A DNA stretch of 32,734 bases, from NCBI GenBank assembly GCA_947484175.1, contig CANKOI010000048.1, positions 1-32,734 of the forward strand, read 5' to 3'. This document shows positions 7,501 through 15,766 of the stretch, piece by piece. Every line of letters begins with the position of its first letter. The stretch's first letter is position 1. Source of the DNA: Deltaproteobacteria bacterium (GTDB taxonomy: Bacteria; Myxococcota_A; UBA796; SXON01). A program made the translations under genes and the position numbers. The notes beneath the pieces are model-generated. The model saw only the letters and a list, made by a program, of their open reading frames with translations, did no database searches and was not told the DNA's origin.

Positions 7501-7560
7501 CTGCCGTTCCGTCAACCCTTCCGCCGCGACTCCCGCGGCCGGACGAACCGGGCAGGTCGA

Positions 7561-10323
7561 ATGCTCCAGAACTTCACCCGCATCCGCGTGCTCCTCGCCG
7601 GCTTTGCGGCCGTCATTCTCGCGGTCGTGGCCGTCAGCGGCCCCGCCCTCGCGTCCGCCTCCGGCACCATCAAGGGCGTCGTGATCGACGAGAGCGAGCT
7701 CCCGATCCCGGGCGCCCTCCTCACGTTGAGCTCCGACAAGCTCATCGGCGGCGGCGCCCAGTACACGGCGGACTCCGACGGAAACTTCATCTTCGCCGAG
7801 CTGCCCCCCGGCGCCTACAAGCTTGAGGCCGACAAGCAGGGCTTCGGCAAAGTTACCAAGACCGGCGTGGTGGTCGCGGTCGGCCGCACTACCAACGTGC
7901 AGATCACGATGAAATACGGCGGCGAAGTCGTGGTCATCGAAGAAAAGCGGAAGGTGGTCGACACGGAGTCCACCGGCAACAAGACGACGTTTAGCAAGGA
8001 CTACTTGGCCAAGGTGCCCAGCGGGCGCAGCTACCAGGATGTCATCGGCCAGGCCGCCCAGGTGGTCGACAACGGCTCGGGCAACCCCAACGCGGCAGGC
8101 GGCGCCTACAACGAAAACACCTGGACGCTCGACGGTGTCGACGTCTCCGACCCCGTCACGGGCACCTTCTCCACGAACTTCAACTTCGACGCCATCGAGG
8201 AAATCACCGTCACCACCGGCGGGTACGATCCCGAGTTCGGCTCCTCCCTCGGCGGCCTGTTCTCCATCGTCACCAAGTCGGGCGGCAACTCCCTCGAGAT
8301 CCTCGCCAACGCCGACTACACCAACGGCAACTGGTCTCCGAAGATCGACGCCCGCTACGCCGCCGACGGCACCCAGCTCAACTTCACCGGCTTCGACTCG
8401 AACTCCCAGTCGGGCACGGTCGGCCTCACGGTGTCCGGTCCGGTCGTTCGCGACCGTGTGTGGTTCCTGGGCAGCTACCAGTACTCACGCAGCCTGTTCA
8501 CGAACGTGGGCATCCGCACCCCGCTTGATTTTGACGCCCACTACTTCTTCGGCAAGCTCACGCTCCAGCCGGTCTCCGCACACCGCCTCACCCTCTCCCT
8601 CACGATGGACCCGACGACGATCGACAACATCGATCAGGGCGACCGGTACACGCTTCCGGAGGCCCAGGGCCGCCAGATGCAGGGCGGCTACGTTGTCACC
8701 ACCAAGTGGAACTGGTTCCTCAACGAAGACTCCAACCTCGAAACCACGGCGTCGTTGCAGAAGTCGTTCATCGAGCTGAGCGGCGTTCCCTGCTCGCACG
8801 ACAAGGAGTTGGCCTACAACCCCTGCGAGGCCGACGAAGCTGAAAACTCGATGGATTACGACACGCCCGGCCGCTTGGGCTCGTACGGCGCGTTCAACCG
8901 CGACAACTTCTACCAGTTCCAGTTCGATGACCGCTGGCGCGCCTCGATCGGGTCGAAGTTCAGCGTGCTCAACGTGAACTTCCTCGGCAAGCACGACTTC
9001 AAGGCGGGTGTGGATGCCGACTACCAGTCTTGGGACTGGGTCACGGGCTTCACCGGCAACATGCTGTTCGTCGACCTCTACGAGAACTCGTACGACCCGC
9101 AAACCCTGAAGAACTGGTACTGGTACGAGTTCGCCGGCTACTCGCGCTACGCGGCCGACGGCTTCTCGGCCGCCGCCTTCCTGCAGGACGTGTACAAGCC
9201 GGTCGACAACCTCACCTTCCGCTACGGCCTTCGGTACGATCGCGGCGTGGTGCGAAACGACCAGGCCGAGAACATCGTGGATGTGGGCGTGTTCGGCCCC
9301 CGCATCTACTCCATCTGGGATCCGTGGGGTGACGAGAAGACCGCCATCTCGGCAGGCTACGGTCGGTTCAACGACGTCGGCCGCCTCGACATCGGCGAGT
9401 CGCTGAAGCGTTCCGGCACCGGCCAGAAGATCGTGTACGACGGCACGTTGGACGGCGCGCACAACAGCGCCGGCAGCACCTACGCCACCTACCCGACCAC
9501 GAACAGCGTCACGTTCAGCGACGATCTCTCCGCGCCCCACAGTGACGAGTTCACGGCCGGCGTGCAGCGCGAGATCGTGGCCGATGTGCGGGCGAAGGTC
9601 GCCTTCACTGGCAAGTTCACCCGCAACGTCTACACCTTCGACGAAACCAACCTCGTCTACGACAGCGATGGGTACGGATTTATCGGCGTGAGCAACGGCT
9701 ACACCGACTTCCAAGACTACTACCGCCTCCGCACCCCTGGCATCGCCCGCCGTGACTACTTCGCGGTGGACGTAGAGATGCTCAAGCTCACCAGCAAGCG
9801 GTGGTTCGCGCAGGGCACGTACTCCTACGTGTCCAGCCGAGGCACCACGCAGAACGCGCTGAGCGGCACGCTCTCGAACCCCTCGCAGGTGGAGCTGGCG
9901 TACGGCGACCTCGGCACCGACGTGAACCATCAGGTGAAGCTCGCGGCGTACTGGGAAATCCCCGACGATCCGTGGACCACCACGGTGGGTCTGGCCAGCC
10001 AGGGGTTCAGCGGCTACCCGCTGAGCCGCTATTACTGGCAGTCGGCCGACCTGAACCAGGCGGGCGGCGCCTACGGACTCTTGAAGGAGCCCCGCGGCGA
10101 GTACGGCGACACCGAGCCGTTCTGGACGCTCGACCTCCAGGTCATGCAAGAGATCGTGGTGCCCAAGGGCAAGCTGAACGTTCGGTTCGAGCTGTCGAAC
10201 ATCACTGACAACCACTACGCAGTCGCCGTTTCGAGCGGCTACATCTCCGCCCAGAACCGCTACGTGATCACCAGCCACCAGGGCGGGATCTCGGGCTCTC
10301 TGGCGCTCGGCTACGAGTACTAG
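7561..10323 (+). CDS. Oar-like TonB-dependent outer-membrane receptor with N-terminal carboxypeptidase-regulatory domain
   Basis: A 920-residue outer-membrane protein. A signal peptide (residues 1-31, ending ALASA) is followed by a CarboxypepD_reg-like beta domain (about 34-118: GTIKGVVIDESELPIPGA, then SDGNFIFAELPPGAYKLEAD). A plug domain comes next: VPSGRSYQDVIG, TWTLDGVDVSDP and IEEITVTTGGYDPEFGSSLG leading into GGLFSIVTKSGGN. The rest is a large beta-barrel with many alternating aromatic strands, ending in LALGYEY. This architecture matches Oar-like proteins of myxobacteria and TonB-dependent receptors of Bacteroidetes. The ATG at 7561 starts the signal peptide; the open frame continues upstream through the promoter but carries no plausible leader. 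It likely imports or exports a large substrate; the two lipoproteins downstream may be surface partners. Confidence 0.93.
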   Translation: MLQNFTRIRVLLAGFAAVILAVVAVSGPALASASGTIKGVVIDESELPIPGALLTLSSDKLIGGGAQYTADSDGNFIFAELPPGAYKLEADKQGFGKVTKTGVVVAVGRTTNVQITMKYGGEVVVIEEKRKVVDTESTGNKTTFSKDYLAKVPSGRSYQDVIGQAAQVVDNGSGNPNAAGGAYNENTWTLDGVDVSDPVTGTFSTNFNFDAIEEITVTTGGYDPEFGSSLGGLFSIVTKSGGNSLEILANADYTNGNWSPKIDARYAADGTQLNFTGFDSNSQSGTVGLTVSGPVVRDRVWFLGSYQYSRSLFTNVGIRTPLDFDAHYFFGKLTLQPVSAHRLTLSLTMDPTTIDNIDQGDRYTLPEAQGRQMQGGYVVTTKWNWFLNEDSNLETTASLQKSFIELSGVPCSHDKELAYNPCEADEAENSMDYDTPGRLGSYGAFNRDNFYQFQFDDRWRASIGSKFSVLNVNFLGKHDFKAGVDADYQSWDWVTGFTGNMLFVDLYENSYDPQTLKNWYWYEFAGYSRYAADGFSAAAFLQDVYKPVDNLTFRYGLRYDRGVVRNDQAENIVDVGVFGPRIYSIWDPWGDEKTAISAGYGRFNDVGRLDIGESLKRSGTGQKIVYDGTLDGAHNSAGSTYATYPTTNSVTFSDDLSAPHSDEFTAGVQREIVADVRAKVAFTGKFTRNVYTFDETNLVYDSDGYGFIGVSNGYTDFQDYYRLRTPGIARRDYFAVDVEMLKLTSKRWFAQGTYSYVSSRGTTQNALSGTLSNPSQVELAYGDLGTDVNHQVKLAAYWEIPDDPWTTTVGLASQGFSGYPLSRYYWQSADLNQAGGAYGLLKEPRGEYGDTEPFWTLDLQVMQEIVVPKGKLNVRFELSNITDNHYAVAVSSGYISAQNRYVITSHQGGISGSLALGYEY

Positions 10324-10334
10324 GAGGCATGCAG

Positions 10335-11222
10335 ATGCTCACACTCACCCTCTTGGCCGGTTGTTCCAATCCCGAGTTCGTCGTCGAGGGCGACGTGCTC
10401 GCTCGGGTGGTGATTCCCAAGGCTGCCGCCACCCGCACCGTGGTGTCGCTACAGACGGCGGACGATGGCACCTCCGCGTACGTCACGTCGGAAAAGACCG
10501 ACGTGCGGCTCCTCGGCCCGGTGTACGTCGGCGCCTTCGGGAACCTCGATACCGTGTCGTTCGACTTCGTGCATCCCGCCATGGGTCCCACGTTGAGTGG
10601 GGCGTACGGTGACACCTTCCCGTACGGCGGCGCCACGGTCGGCCGCCTCGACTTCGCCTGCTATGAAGCCGTGGCGTGCCACGTCACCACGGGGCGCTTT
10701 ACGGACTACGACGCGCTGCTGGCCCACTTCCGCGACCACCTCGGGCGCCCTGTGCTCGATGACTACGGCGTAGAGGTGACCAGCGGCGATGTGATGGAAC
10801 AGTGGTGTTACCGCTACTTCGAGGCCACCTCCGAGGCGGAGATGTCCTTCATCGGGGAGGACAAACTCTCCTTCACCGAAGAGGGAGACAACTTCGTGGC
10901 TGATGTGGTGCTGGCGCACACCACACGGGTCGACGGGATGAAGCTCTGGGCGTTCATGGATGCGCCGGAGCTCGTGTCTGACCAGATCGAAATCAACGGT
11001 TCCTTCACGACATGCGACGCCGGGAGCGGCCGTGAGGCCTACGGATACGGGGCGAACTTCCGTGAGGGTGGCTCCTTCTTCGACGTGTTGAACGCCCCCT
11101 CGACGTACGTGCAGTACGGCGATTGGGTGTCGGACGACTCCGCGGTGGTCAACTTCGACGAGTCGCTGGTGCAAACCAACGACGTCACGGTCAACATCAA
11201 CTTCTCGTACGAGGCGGAGTGA
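10335..11222 (+). CDS. Lipoprotein of unknown function in the Oar-like receptor operon
   Basis: A 295-residue lipoprotein. The N-terminus LTLTLLAGCSN is a very short signal peptide with a lipobox (LAGC), so Cys would be lipidated. The mature part is beta-rich with four further cysteines and acidic segments, and has no recognisable domain. Two ATGs are possible, at 10329 and 10335; the second is chosen because GGAGG (10323-10327) lies 7 bases ahead of it but only 1 base ahead of the first. The gene starts 11 bases after the receptor stop and ends 2 bases before the next lipoprotein, so all three are surely one operon. By analogy with receptor-lipoprotein pairs it may sit at the cell surface with the receptor; this is inference. 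Confidence 0.88.
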   Translation: MLTLTLLAGCSNPEFVVEGDVLARVVIPKAAATRTVVSLQTADDGTSAYVTSEKTDVRLLGPVYVGAFGNLDTVSFDFVHPAMGPTLSGAYGDTFPYGGATVGRLDFACYEAVACHVTTGRFTDYDALLAHFRDHLGRPVLDDYGVEVTSGDVMEQWCYRYFEATSEAEMSFIGEDKLSFTEEGDNFVADVVLAHTTRVDGMKLWAFMDAPELVSDQIEINGSFTTCDAGSGREAYGYGANFREGGSFFDVLNAPSTYVQYGDWVSDDSAVVNFDESLVQTNDVTVNINFSYEAE

Positions 11223-11224
11223 CC

Positions 11225-12217
11225 ATGCTCTCCGGACTTTTCCTGCTGCTCGCGGCCGGGTGTGATCGTGAAGGTGGCTACTACGTGGCCGCCCCCAACC
11301 CCGACTACCCCTTCTTACAAGACCTCGGCGAGTTCCGCGTGGTCAGCACCGAGGAGCAGGCGGCCGCGTTCGAAGGCGACGACTTCGTGGCGTACGATCC
11401 TGCTCTCCTCGCGGAGGACGACCTCGGGCGCCCCGGCGTGTGGTACGGCGGGCTCGGCGCTCCGGACGACCCTTCGTACTACGGCGGCGCCACCTTCACG
11501 TTCAAGGGAACCGGCGGGTCGGTGTGTGTGGTGACCGACCCGGAGCTGGTGTTCTGGAATCAAGCCCAGTCGCCGGCCGCCACGACCTCGGACTACCTCT
11601 ACGTCGACAACACCACCGACGACGGCGATATCGACCTCGACGTGGGGCTGAGCGCCTACTACACCGGTTCGCCGGGCGTGGAGATGGGGAACTTCGAGCT
11701 GGTCTACACCGACCCAGGCGGCGTAGACCACTCCCTTTCGTACAGCCAGTGCGCCCAGGCCGGCTCCCAGACCTTCTCCGGGTCGCACTCCGGCCGCTCT
11801 ACTGTGGAGTACTGCACCATCGACACCGAAGGGCTCGACGGCGTGTCGCTCACCGGCGTGTTGAACACCTTCCTCCTGCCGCTCACTGACGGGGTGGTTC
11901 ATTACGCCGCAGCGGTGTTCGAGGGCAACTGCTCCGCTCTGGTGGCCTCCGCAGGCGACGGCATCGACGAGTGCTTCTTCGCACGGGAGTCCGATGGCGC
12001 GCGCGATCTCACCGAAGACGAGACGTCGGAGGATTACTGCGGCGACCCTGACAACCCGTGGAACGCCGGTTGTCTCGAAGACAAGTTCTGCCTCACGCCC
12101 AAGAAGCTGAACGCCTACTGCGAAGATCATTTCGACGACGAAGACGCTCCGTGCATCGACAACGGCGTTCACCCGCCGGTGGACGACGCCGAAGCCGAAG
12201 CCGGCGCCGGCCCCTGA
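11225..12217 (+). CDS. Cysteine-rich lipoprotein of unknown function in the Oar-like receptor operon
   Basis: A 330-residue lipoprotein. The leader LSGLFLLLAAGCD ends in a lipobox (LAAGC). The mature protein is acidic with a beta-rich centre (GGATFTFKGTGGSVCVV, LDVGLSAYYTGSPGVEMGNFELVY) and a C-terminal cysteine cluster (CFFARE, YCGDP, GCLEDKFCLTPKKLNAYCEDHF). This spacing suggests disulfide-stabilised or metal-binding structure. It ends in a low-complexity acidic tail (DDAEAEAGAGP). It starts 2 bases after the stop of the preceding lipoprotein, so translation is likely coupled. I see no clear similarity to its neighbour beyond size and beta content. No domain recognised; a surface partner of the receptor is the likeliest role. 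Confidence 0.88.
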   Translation: MLSGLFLLLAAGCDREGGYYVAAPNPDYPFLQDLGEFRVVSTEEQAAAFEGDDFVAYDPALLAEDDLGRPGVWYGGLGAPDDPSYYGGATFTFKGTGGSVCVVTDPELVFWNQAQSPAATTSDYLYVDNTTDDGDIDLDVGLSAYYTGSPGVEMGNFELVYTDPGGVDHSLSYSQCAQAGSQTFSGSHSGRSTVEYCTIDTEGLDGVSLTGVLNTFLLPLTDGVVHYAAAVFEGNCSALVASAGDGIDECFFARESDGARDLTEDETSEDYCGDPDNPWNAGCLEDKFCLTPKKLNAYCEDHFDDEDAPCIDNGVHPPVDDAEAEAGAGP

Positions 12218-12223
12218 GCGCAG

Positions 12224-12241
12224 GCGGGCTCAGCGGCCCGC
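12224..12241. terminator. Weak hairpin between convergent genes
   Basis: GCGGGC (12224-12229) and GCCCGC (12236-12241) can pair around a six-base loop between the converging lipoprotein gene and the secreted-protein gene. There is no T-run, and the right arm lies inside the last codons of the minus-strand gene. It could act as a bidirectional pause or termination site but is weakly supported. Confidence 0.25.
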
Positions 12242-13768
12242 AGCCGGAACGGCGCGCTCCTCGATCAGGCGCTCCTTGCCCATCCAGCGGAACCGCCAGC
12301 CTTCGCCCTGCGGCCACGGACTCGCATCGCGGAGCTTTCCGACCCCCACGGGCGCAGTGCCCGCGAGTCCGAACAGCGTGGCGCCTTGGGCGTCGGTGGC
12401 CACGTAGCGGAACGGGCCGTAGCCAGCGGGGAGCAGGCTAGTGAGGGTGGTTGGGCCGACCCAGGGCGCAGCGGCGCTGGTGTACAGCAGCTTGCCCGCG
12501 AGGTCGACGTAAAGGGTGCGAAAGCGGGCGGGAAGCTCCCCGGCGGCAGGAAGGAGCTGAGCGACCACGACGCTCAAGCCGCCGGGGCGGCCGTCGGCGC
12601 CGGGGAGCGCATCGAAGGCCACGCCGGTCGTGCTCCACCCTTCGGCAGCCTTCCACGCCCGATTGCCGGCCACGGGCAGGCGGGCCTCGCGGGTAGGGTC
12701 GGCTCGGTACACGTCCACGCCCTTGTCGTGGCCCAACACCAGCACCGCTCGGCCCACCGCATCGAGGCCGGTCTCCGCGATTGGCGGTCGGCTGGCGAAG
12801 TCTGAGACCAACCGGTACTCAACCTGGCCACGCTCCGACATCGTCAACAGGCGCACGGAGCCCGCCGGCCCTTTGGGGGCGGGCACCCAGAGCGGCAACG
12901 TAAACCCGCCGGCCTCATCGCTCACGCCTCGCGCGAGCGGAACCGCAGTAGACCAAGGCATGCCCAGCGTGCGCACCGTGCCCGTTACCCGGCTGCCCTC
13001 GAGCCGAACGGCACGCAGCTCGCCTGCCGTGCCAGGCCAGTACAACCACCGGGACCGCGACGTGCTCGCCTGAGTGCGAGAGAGCATCGGCGCTATCGCT
13101 GTGCCGCTGCGGAACAACCGGTAGTGCGCCATGAGCCGATCAGCATTTCCGGCGGCGTACTGGTTGAGGTATACATCCCAACCGCCCGCCGCCTGATGAA
13201 CCCAGGGCACCAATGCGCCACTGTTCCTCTCGATCGTGGGCTCCCAAAAGAGGTCACCCGCCACCGGGCGCGGCGGGCTGACGGTGAACTTCTGCTGCGG
13301 AAGCACCACCGCCTTCTCGCCGTCTCCCACCAGCACTTCGAGGCGCCAGCTCCCCACTTCAAGGGCTGCCGACGAGGGCACTTCGAGCACCGCGGCGCGC
13401 TCCGTCTTGGGAGCAATCGTCCAGTCGCCACCCGTGTCGAATGCGGGGGGCGTGCTGTAGCGCTCGCTCTTCTTGCCCGCGGGCGATGTGAGGAGGAAGT
13501 GGACGAGGTGGGGGCGCTTGTTCAGGTCGGGGGTAGTGACCGCTGCCGCGCCCGTGTTCCCGGCGCGAAGCTCCACCAGGATGGGGAGCCCCGCGAGGTA
13601 CTCGTCGCGGAGGTTTGCGCTGAGGCTGAGACCCGACGGCGCACTCGCGCTGACCGGCACGTCGAAGGTCTCGCGCGGCGGGGAGGCCGCGATCGCGGCG
13701 GGAGGGGGGGGGGAGCCGGCGAGGGCGAACGGCGCGGCGGCCAGAAGCAACGAACACAGGATGCGCAT
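12230..13768 (-). CDS. Secreted protein of unknown function downstream of the CCA-adding enzyme
   Basis: A 512-residue exported protein. The signal peptide RILCSLLLAAAPFALAG decides the ATG at 13768; an in-frame ATG at 13807 would add residues ahead of it and run into the upstream gene. After a Pro/Ala-rich linker, residues about 35-150 form a beta-sandwich-like region (LRDEYLAGLPILVELRAGN, then WRLEVLVGDGEKAVVL). The larger C-terminal part has repeated short strands (GRAVLVLGHDKGVDVYR, GGLSVVVAQLLP, RFRTLYVDLAGKLLYTS) suggestive of a beta-propeller. There are no catalytic motifs. It follows the CCA enzyme gene by 14 bases, so the two are co-transcribed, though a functional link between them is not apparent. 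Confidence 0.85.
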   Translation of the reverse strand: MRILCSLLLAAAPFALAGSPPPPAAIAASPPRETFDVPVSASAPSGLSLSANLRDEYLAGLPILVELRAGNTGAAAVTTPDLNKRPHLVHFLLTSPAGKKSERYSTPPAFDTGGDWTIAPKTERAAVLEVPSSAALEVGSWRLEVLVGDGEKAVVLPQQKFTVSPPRPVAGDLFWEPTIERNSGALVPWVHQAAGGWDVYLNQYAAGNADRLMAHYRLFRSGTAIAPMLSRTQASTSRSRWLYWPGTAGELRAVRLEGSRVTGTVRTLGMPWSTAVPLARGVSDEAGGFTLPLWVPAPKGPAGSVRLLTMSERGQVEYRLVSDFASRPPIAETGLDAVGRAVLVLGHDKGVDVYRADPTREARLPVAGNRAWKAAEGWSTTGVAFDALPGADGRPGGLSVVVAQLLPAAGELPARFRTLYVDLAGKLLYTSAAAPWVGPTTLTSLLPAGYGPFRYVATDAQGATLFGLAGTAPVGVGKLRDASPWPQGEGWRFRWMGKERLIEERAVPAAGR

Positions 13769-13782
13769 CGGCGCCCAGTATG

Positions 13783-14991
13783 TCACCGGAGTTGCCGGCG
13801 TGCCCACGCGAGGGCCTCCTCCGGGGACGAAACATGACCGTCGAGCTGCGCCGTACGCAGCTTGCCGAGGATGCCCCCCATGAGGGCGCCGGGCCGCACG
13901 CCGAGGGCGAGAATGTCATGCCCGCCCAGCAACGGCATCAGAGGGGCCTGCTCCACGCCCAGCGCGATGGCGGCCTCGAGCAGGGGGCGGTCGTCGACCA
14001 GTTCGGCGAACAGCCCCACTTCGAGCCGCTCCGCAAGCCAGCGGGCCCGCGTAGGCGCCGGTCGCGGGTCGTGGCCGCGCGAGGCGGCGGCGCTGAGCGC
14101 ACGCGCCTGATCGGCCACGTGGTAGCCGTGCCAACGGTGCACCTTGAGCTGGTCGAGGACCCGGGACAGCGGGTCGGGGGGCGCCGTGCAGGCGAGCAGC
14201 AGGGCTAGGCGGCGGGGGGCGTGCTCAATCGGTGCTGCAGCGAGACGATCGAGCGCGAGGGGCGAGGGCTGATCCCACTCGGGCACAAGCCGTGCCCAGA
14301 GGCCCGTGGTGTGCGCGAAGTTCCACCCGGCGGAGGGCTGCTTCCCCCTCAAGAGCAGCTTCTCCACCTCGCCGCGCACCCGCTCTGCGGGCAGTCCCGA
14401 CACCTCCATGGAACGACACTGCTCGAGGAGCTCCGGCACGGGAGTGAACCCGAAGCGAGCCACGAACTGCGCGACGCGGAGCGCACGAAGAGGGTCCTCG
14501 TCGAAGCTGCGGGCATCCACGGCCGCCAGACGGCGGGCGAGGATATCCGCGCGACCGCCGAAGGGGTCGATCAGCTCGCCATTCAGCGGATCCCAGGCGA
14601 TGGCGTTGACCGTGAGGTCCCGCCTGCGCGCGGCCTCTACAAGGCCGAGGTGCGGGTCGGCGTCGGCGCGGATTCCACGGTGCCCTGAGCCCACCTTGCT
14701 GTCCCGACGCGGCACGCTCAGGTCGAGTTGCTGCCCTCCCAACCTCAGCTTGAACACCCCGAACGCTCTCCCCACCTCGTCCACCCGCCCAAGGCCTGCG
14801 GCCACCTCCCGCAGCACATCGGGGGCAAGCCCGTGAACTTCGACGTCGAGGTCTGCCCCGGGGAGCCCGAGGAGTGCGTCTCGCACACAGCCACCGACCA
14901 GCACGGCGCGCCCGCCGGCCCCCGCGCAAGCCTGCAGCAACTGGCGCACCTTCGGATGCAGCGGGAGGAGGTCGGGCAGGGTGTCGTACAC
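13783..14991 (-). CDS. cca: CCA tRNA nucleotidyltransferase / poly(A) polymerase family protein
   Basis: A 402-residue class II nucleotidyltransferase that adds or repairs the 3'-CCA of tRNA. Motifs seen are VGGCVRDALLG (residues about 32-42), the metal-binding DLDVEV (D47, D49), RRDLTVNAIAWD with DPFGGRADI, then DPLRALRVAQFVARFGF and the ERVRGEVEKLLL helix. The C-terminal part is helical, without an obvious HD phosphohydrolase motif. A poly(A) polymerase of the same fold cannot be excluded, but the size and motifs fit a CCA enzyme. The start is GTG at 14991, 53 bases from the divergent thioredoxin-fold gene. It forms a likely two-gene unit with the secreted protein downstream. Confidence 0.92.
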   Translation of the reverse strand: MYDTLPDLLPLHPKVRQLLQACAGAGGRAVLVGGCVRDALLGLPGADLDVEVHGLAPDVLREVAAGLGRVDEVGRAFGVFKLRLGGQQLDLSVPRRDSKVGSGHRGIRADADPHLGLVEAARRRDLTVNAIAWDPLNGELIDPFGGRADILARRLAAVDARSFDEDPLRALRVAQFVARFGFTPVPELLEQCRSMEVSGLPAERVRGEVEKLLLRGKQPSAGWNFAHTTGLWARLVPEWDQPSPLALDRLAAAPIEHAPRRLALLLACTAPPDPLSRVLDQLKVHRWHGYHVADQARALSAAASRGHDPRPAPTRARWLAERLEVGLFAELVDDRPLLEAAIALGVEQAPLMPLLGGHDILALGVRPGALMGGILGKLRTAQLDGHVSSPEEALAWARRQLR

Positions 14992-15044
14992 CCGTGCTTC
15001 GTAGCGCCGCCGAGCGGAAGGCGCCCGGGTGTTATCTGGCAGGA

Positions 15045-15563
15045 ATGCTGCTCGCCCTCTTCCAACTCGCGCTCGCCGTTCCCGGCCCCGCGCTCCATGT
15101 GGGCGACTCCGCCCTGCTCTTCAACCTCCCGGCGATCAACGAAGACGCCGCGCTGCAGGCCGTGGCCCGCACCTCCGTGGCGCTGAGCGACTTCACGGGG
15201 GTGATGCCGGGCTTCCCGTCGAAGGCGGTGGTGGTGCACTTTCTTCGGCGCGAGGGTGGCGAACCCCAGTTGGCCACTCTGCAGCGGCTGCACAAGAAAC
15301 ACTCGGGCAAGGGGGTGCGCCTGATCGCCGTCCTCGCCGGCACGGGCGAAACCTCCGACGTGAGCGCCTGGATCGAAGGGCAGCACCTCGACTTTCCGGT
15401 CGTGCGTGATGCCCACGACATCGTCGTGTCGCGCTACGGCATTCGCCAGTTCCCGACCAGCTTCGTGGTGGATCAGGACGGCTACGTGGCGGCCATCGGC
15501 GTGGCTCGGGCCGATCTGGAGGCCGGCCTCGAAGCGGTGTTGCAGGGTTTCTATTCGCGCTGA
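15045..15563 (+). CDS. Exported thioredoxin-fold (redoxin/TlpA-like) protein lacking all cysteines
   Basis: A 172-residue protein with a short leader (LLALFQLALAVPG). The thioredoxin-like fold shows as FPSKAVVVHFLRREGG (strand then helix start), GKGVRLIAVLAG, the pre-cis-Pro strand IRQFPTSFVVDQDGYVAAIG, and a C-terminal helix. Where TlpA proteins have WCxxC, this one reads RREGGE, and the whole protein contains no Cys at all. It therefore cannot do thiol-disulfide chemistry and may be a binding or scaffold version. The ATG has AGGA just upstream. It is divergent from the CCA enzyme (53-base gap) and overlaps the end of the convergent 71-residue gene by 13 bases. A canonical TlpA-type gene occurs near 25 kb in the same window. 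Confidence 0.85.
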   Translation: MLLALFQLALAVPGPALHVGDSALLFNLPAINEDAALQAVARTSVALSDFTGVMPGFPSKAVVVHFLRREGGEPQLATLQRLHKKHSGKGVRLIAVLAGTGETSDVSAWIEGQHLDFPVVRDAHDIVVSRYGIRQFPTSFVVDQDGYVAAIGVARADLEAGLEAVLQGFYSR

Positions 15564-15766
15564 ACGCGACGAACCAGCGCCGAAAGCCCCCGCGCTTCCA
15601 ACGCCGCCAGCAGCTCCTTGAGCATGTGCGGGTCGAGCACCGCTTCGGTCTCGCTCACCCACCCGAGCACGTGATCGTCGAGATTCACGGCAGCTCGCAG
15701 CTCATCCACCACGCGCGCCTCGCCCACGCGCAGCAGGGCCAAGTTCTTGTGCAGTACGGGAGTCAT
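15551..15766 (-). CDS. Small 71-residue protein coupled to the XPB helicase gene
   Basis: An acidic, helix-rich protein (HKNLALLRVGEARVVDELRA, then DPHMLKELLAALEARGLS). Its ATG overlaps the helicase stop as ATGA, a strong sign of coupled translation and of a real gene. It has no signal peptide, cysteines or known motif. In archaea XPB works with the nuclease Bax1, but this protein is far too short to be Bax1. A small regulatory or binding partner of the helicase is a fair guess, without direct evidence. The last 13 bases overlap the convergent thioredoxin-fold gene. Confidence 0.75.
   Translation of the reverse strand: MTPVLHKNLALLRVGEARVVDELRAAVNLDDHVLGWVSETEAVLDPHMLKELLAALEARGLSALVRRVQRE

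Larger units (their letters stand above)
7392..7517. repeat. Four copies of a GGTTGACGG element in alternating orientation, about 39 bases apart
   Basis: CCGTCAACC occurs at 7430-7438 and 7509-7517, and its exact complement GGTTGACGG at 7470-7478. A degenerate copy GGTTGTCGA lies at 7392-7400. Start-to-start spacings are 38, 40 and 39 bases, with alternating orientation. Two copies form the -35 boxes of opposing promoters. The pattern may simply be shared promoter sequence, or it may be an operator for one regulator controlling both operons. A further near-inverted pair, CCGATCG-a-GGTTG (7384-7396) and CAACCGATCGG (7434-7444), overlaps these. Confidence 0.5.

Noticed and set aside
8485-10278. 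Nearly 600-codon minus-strand frame inside the Oar-like receptor gene
   Set aside because: Antisense shadow of a gene with signal peptide, plug and barrel; Val/Ala/Glu-rich composition without domains.
12230-13807. ATG at 13807 as start of the secreted protein downstream of the CCA enzyme
   Set aside because: It would place 13 residues ahead of a clear signal peptide and overlap the end of the upstream gene.
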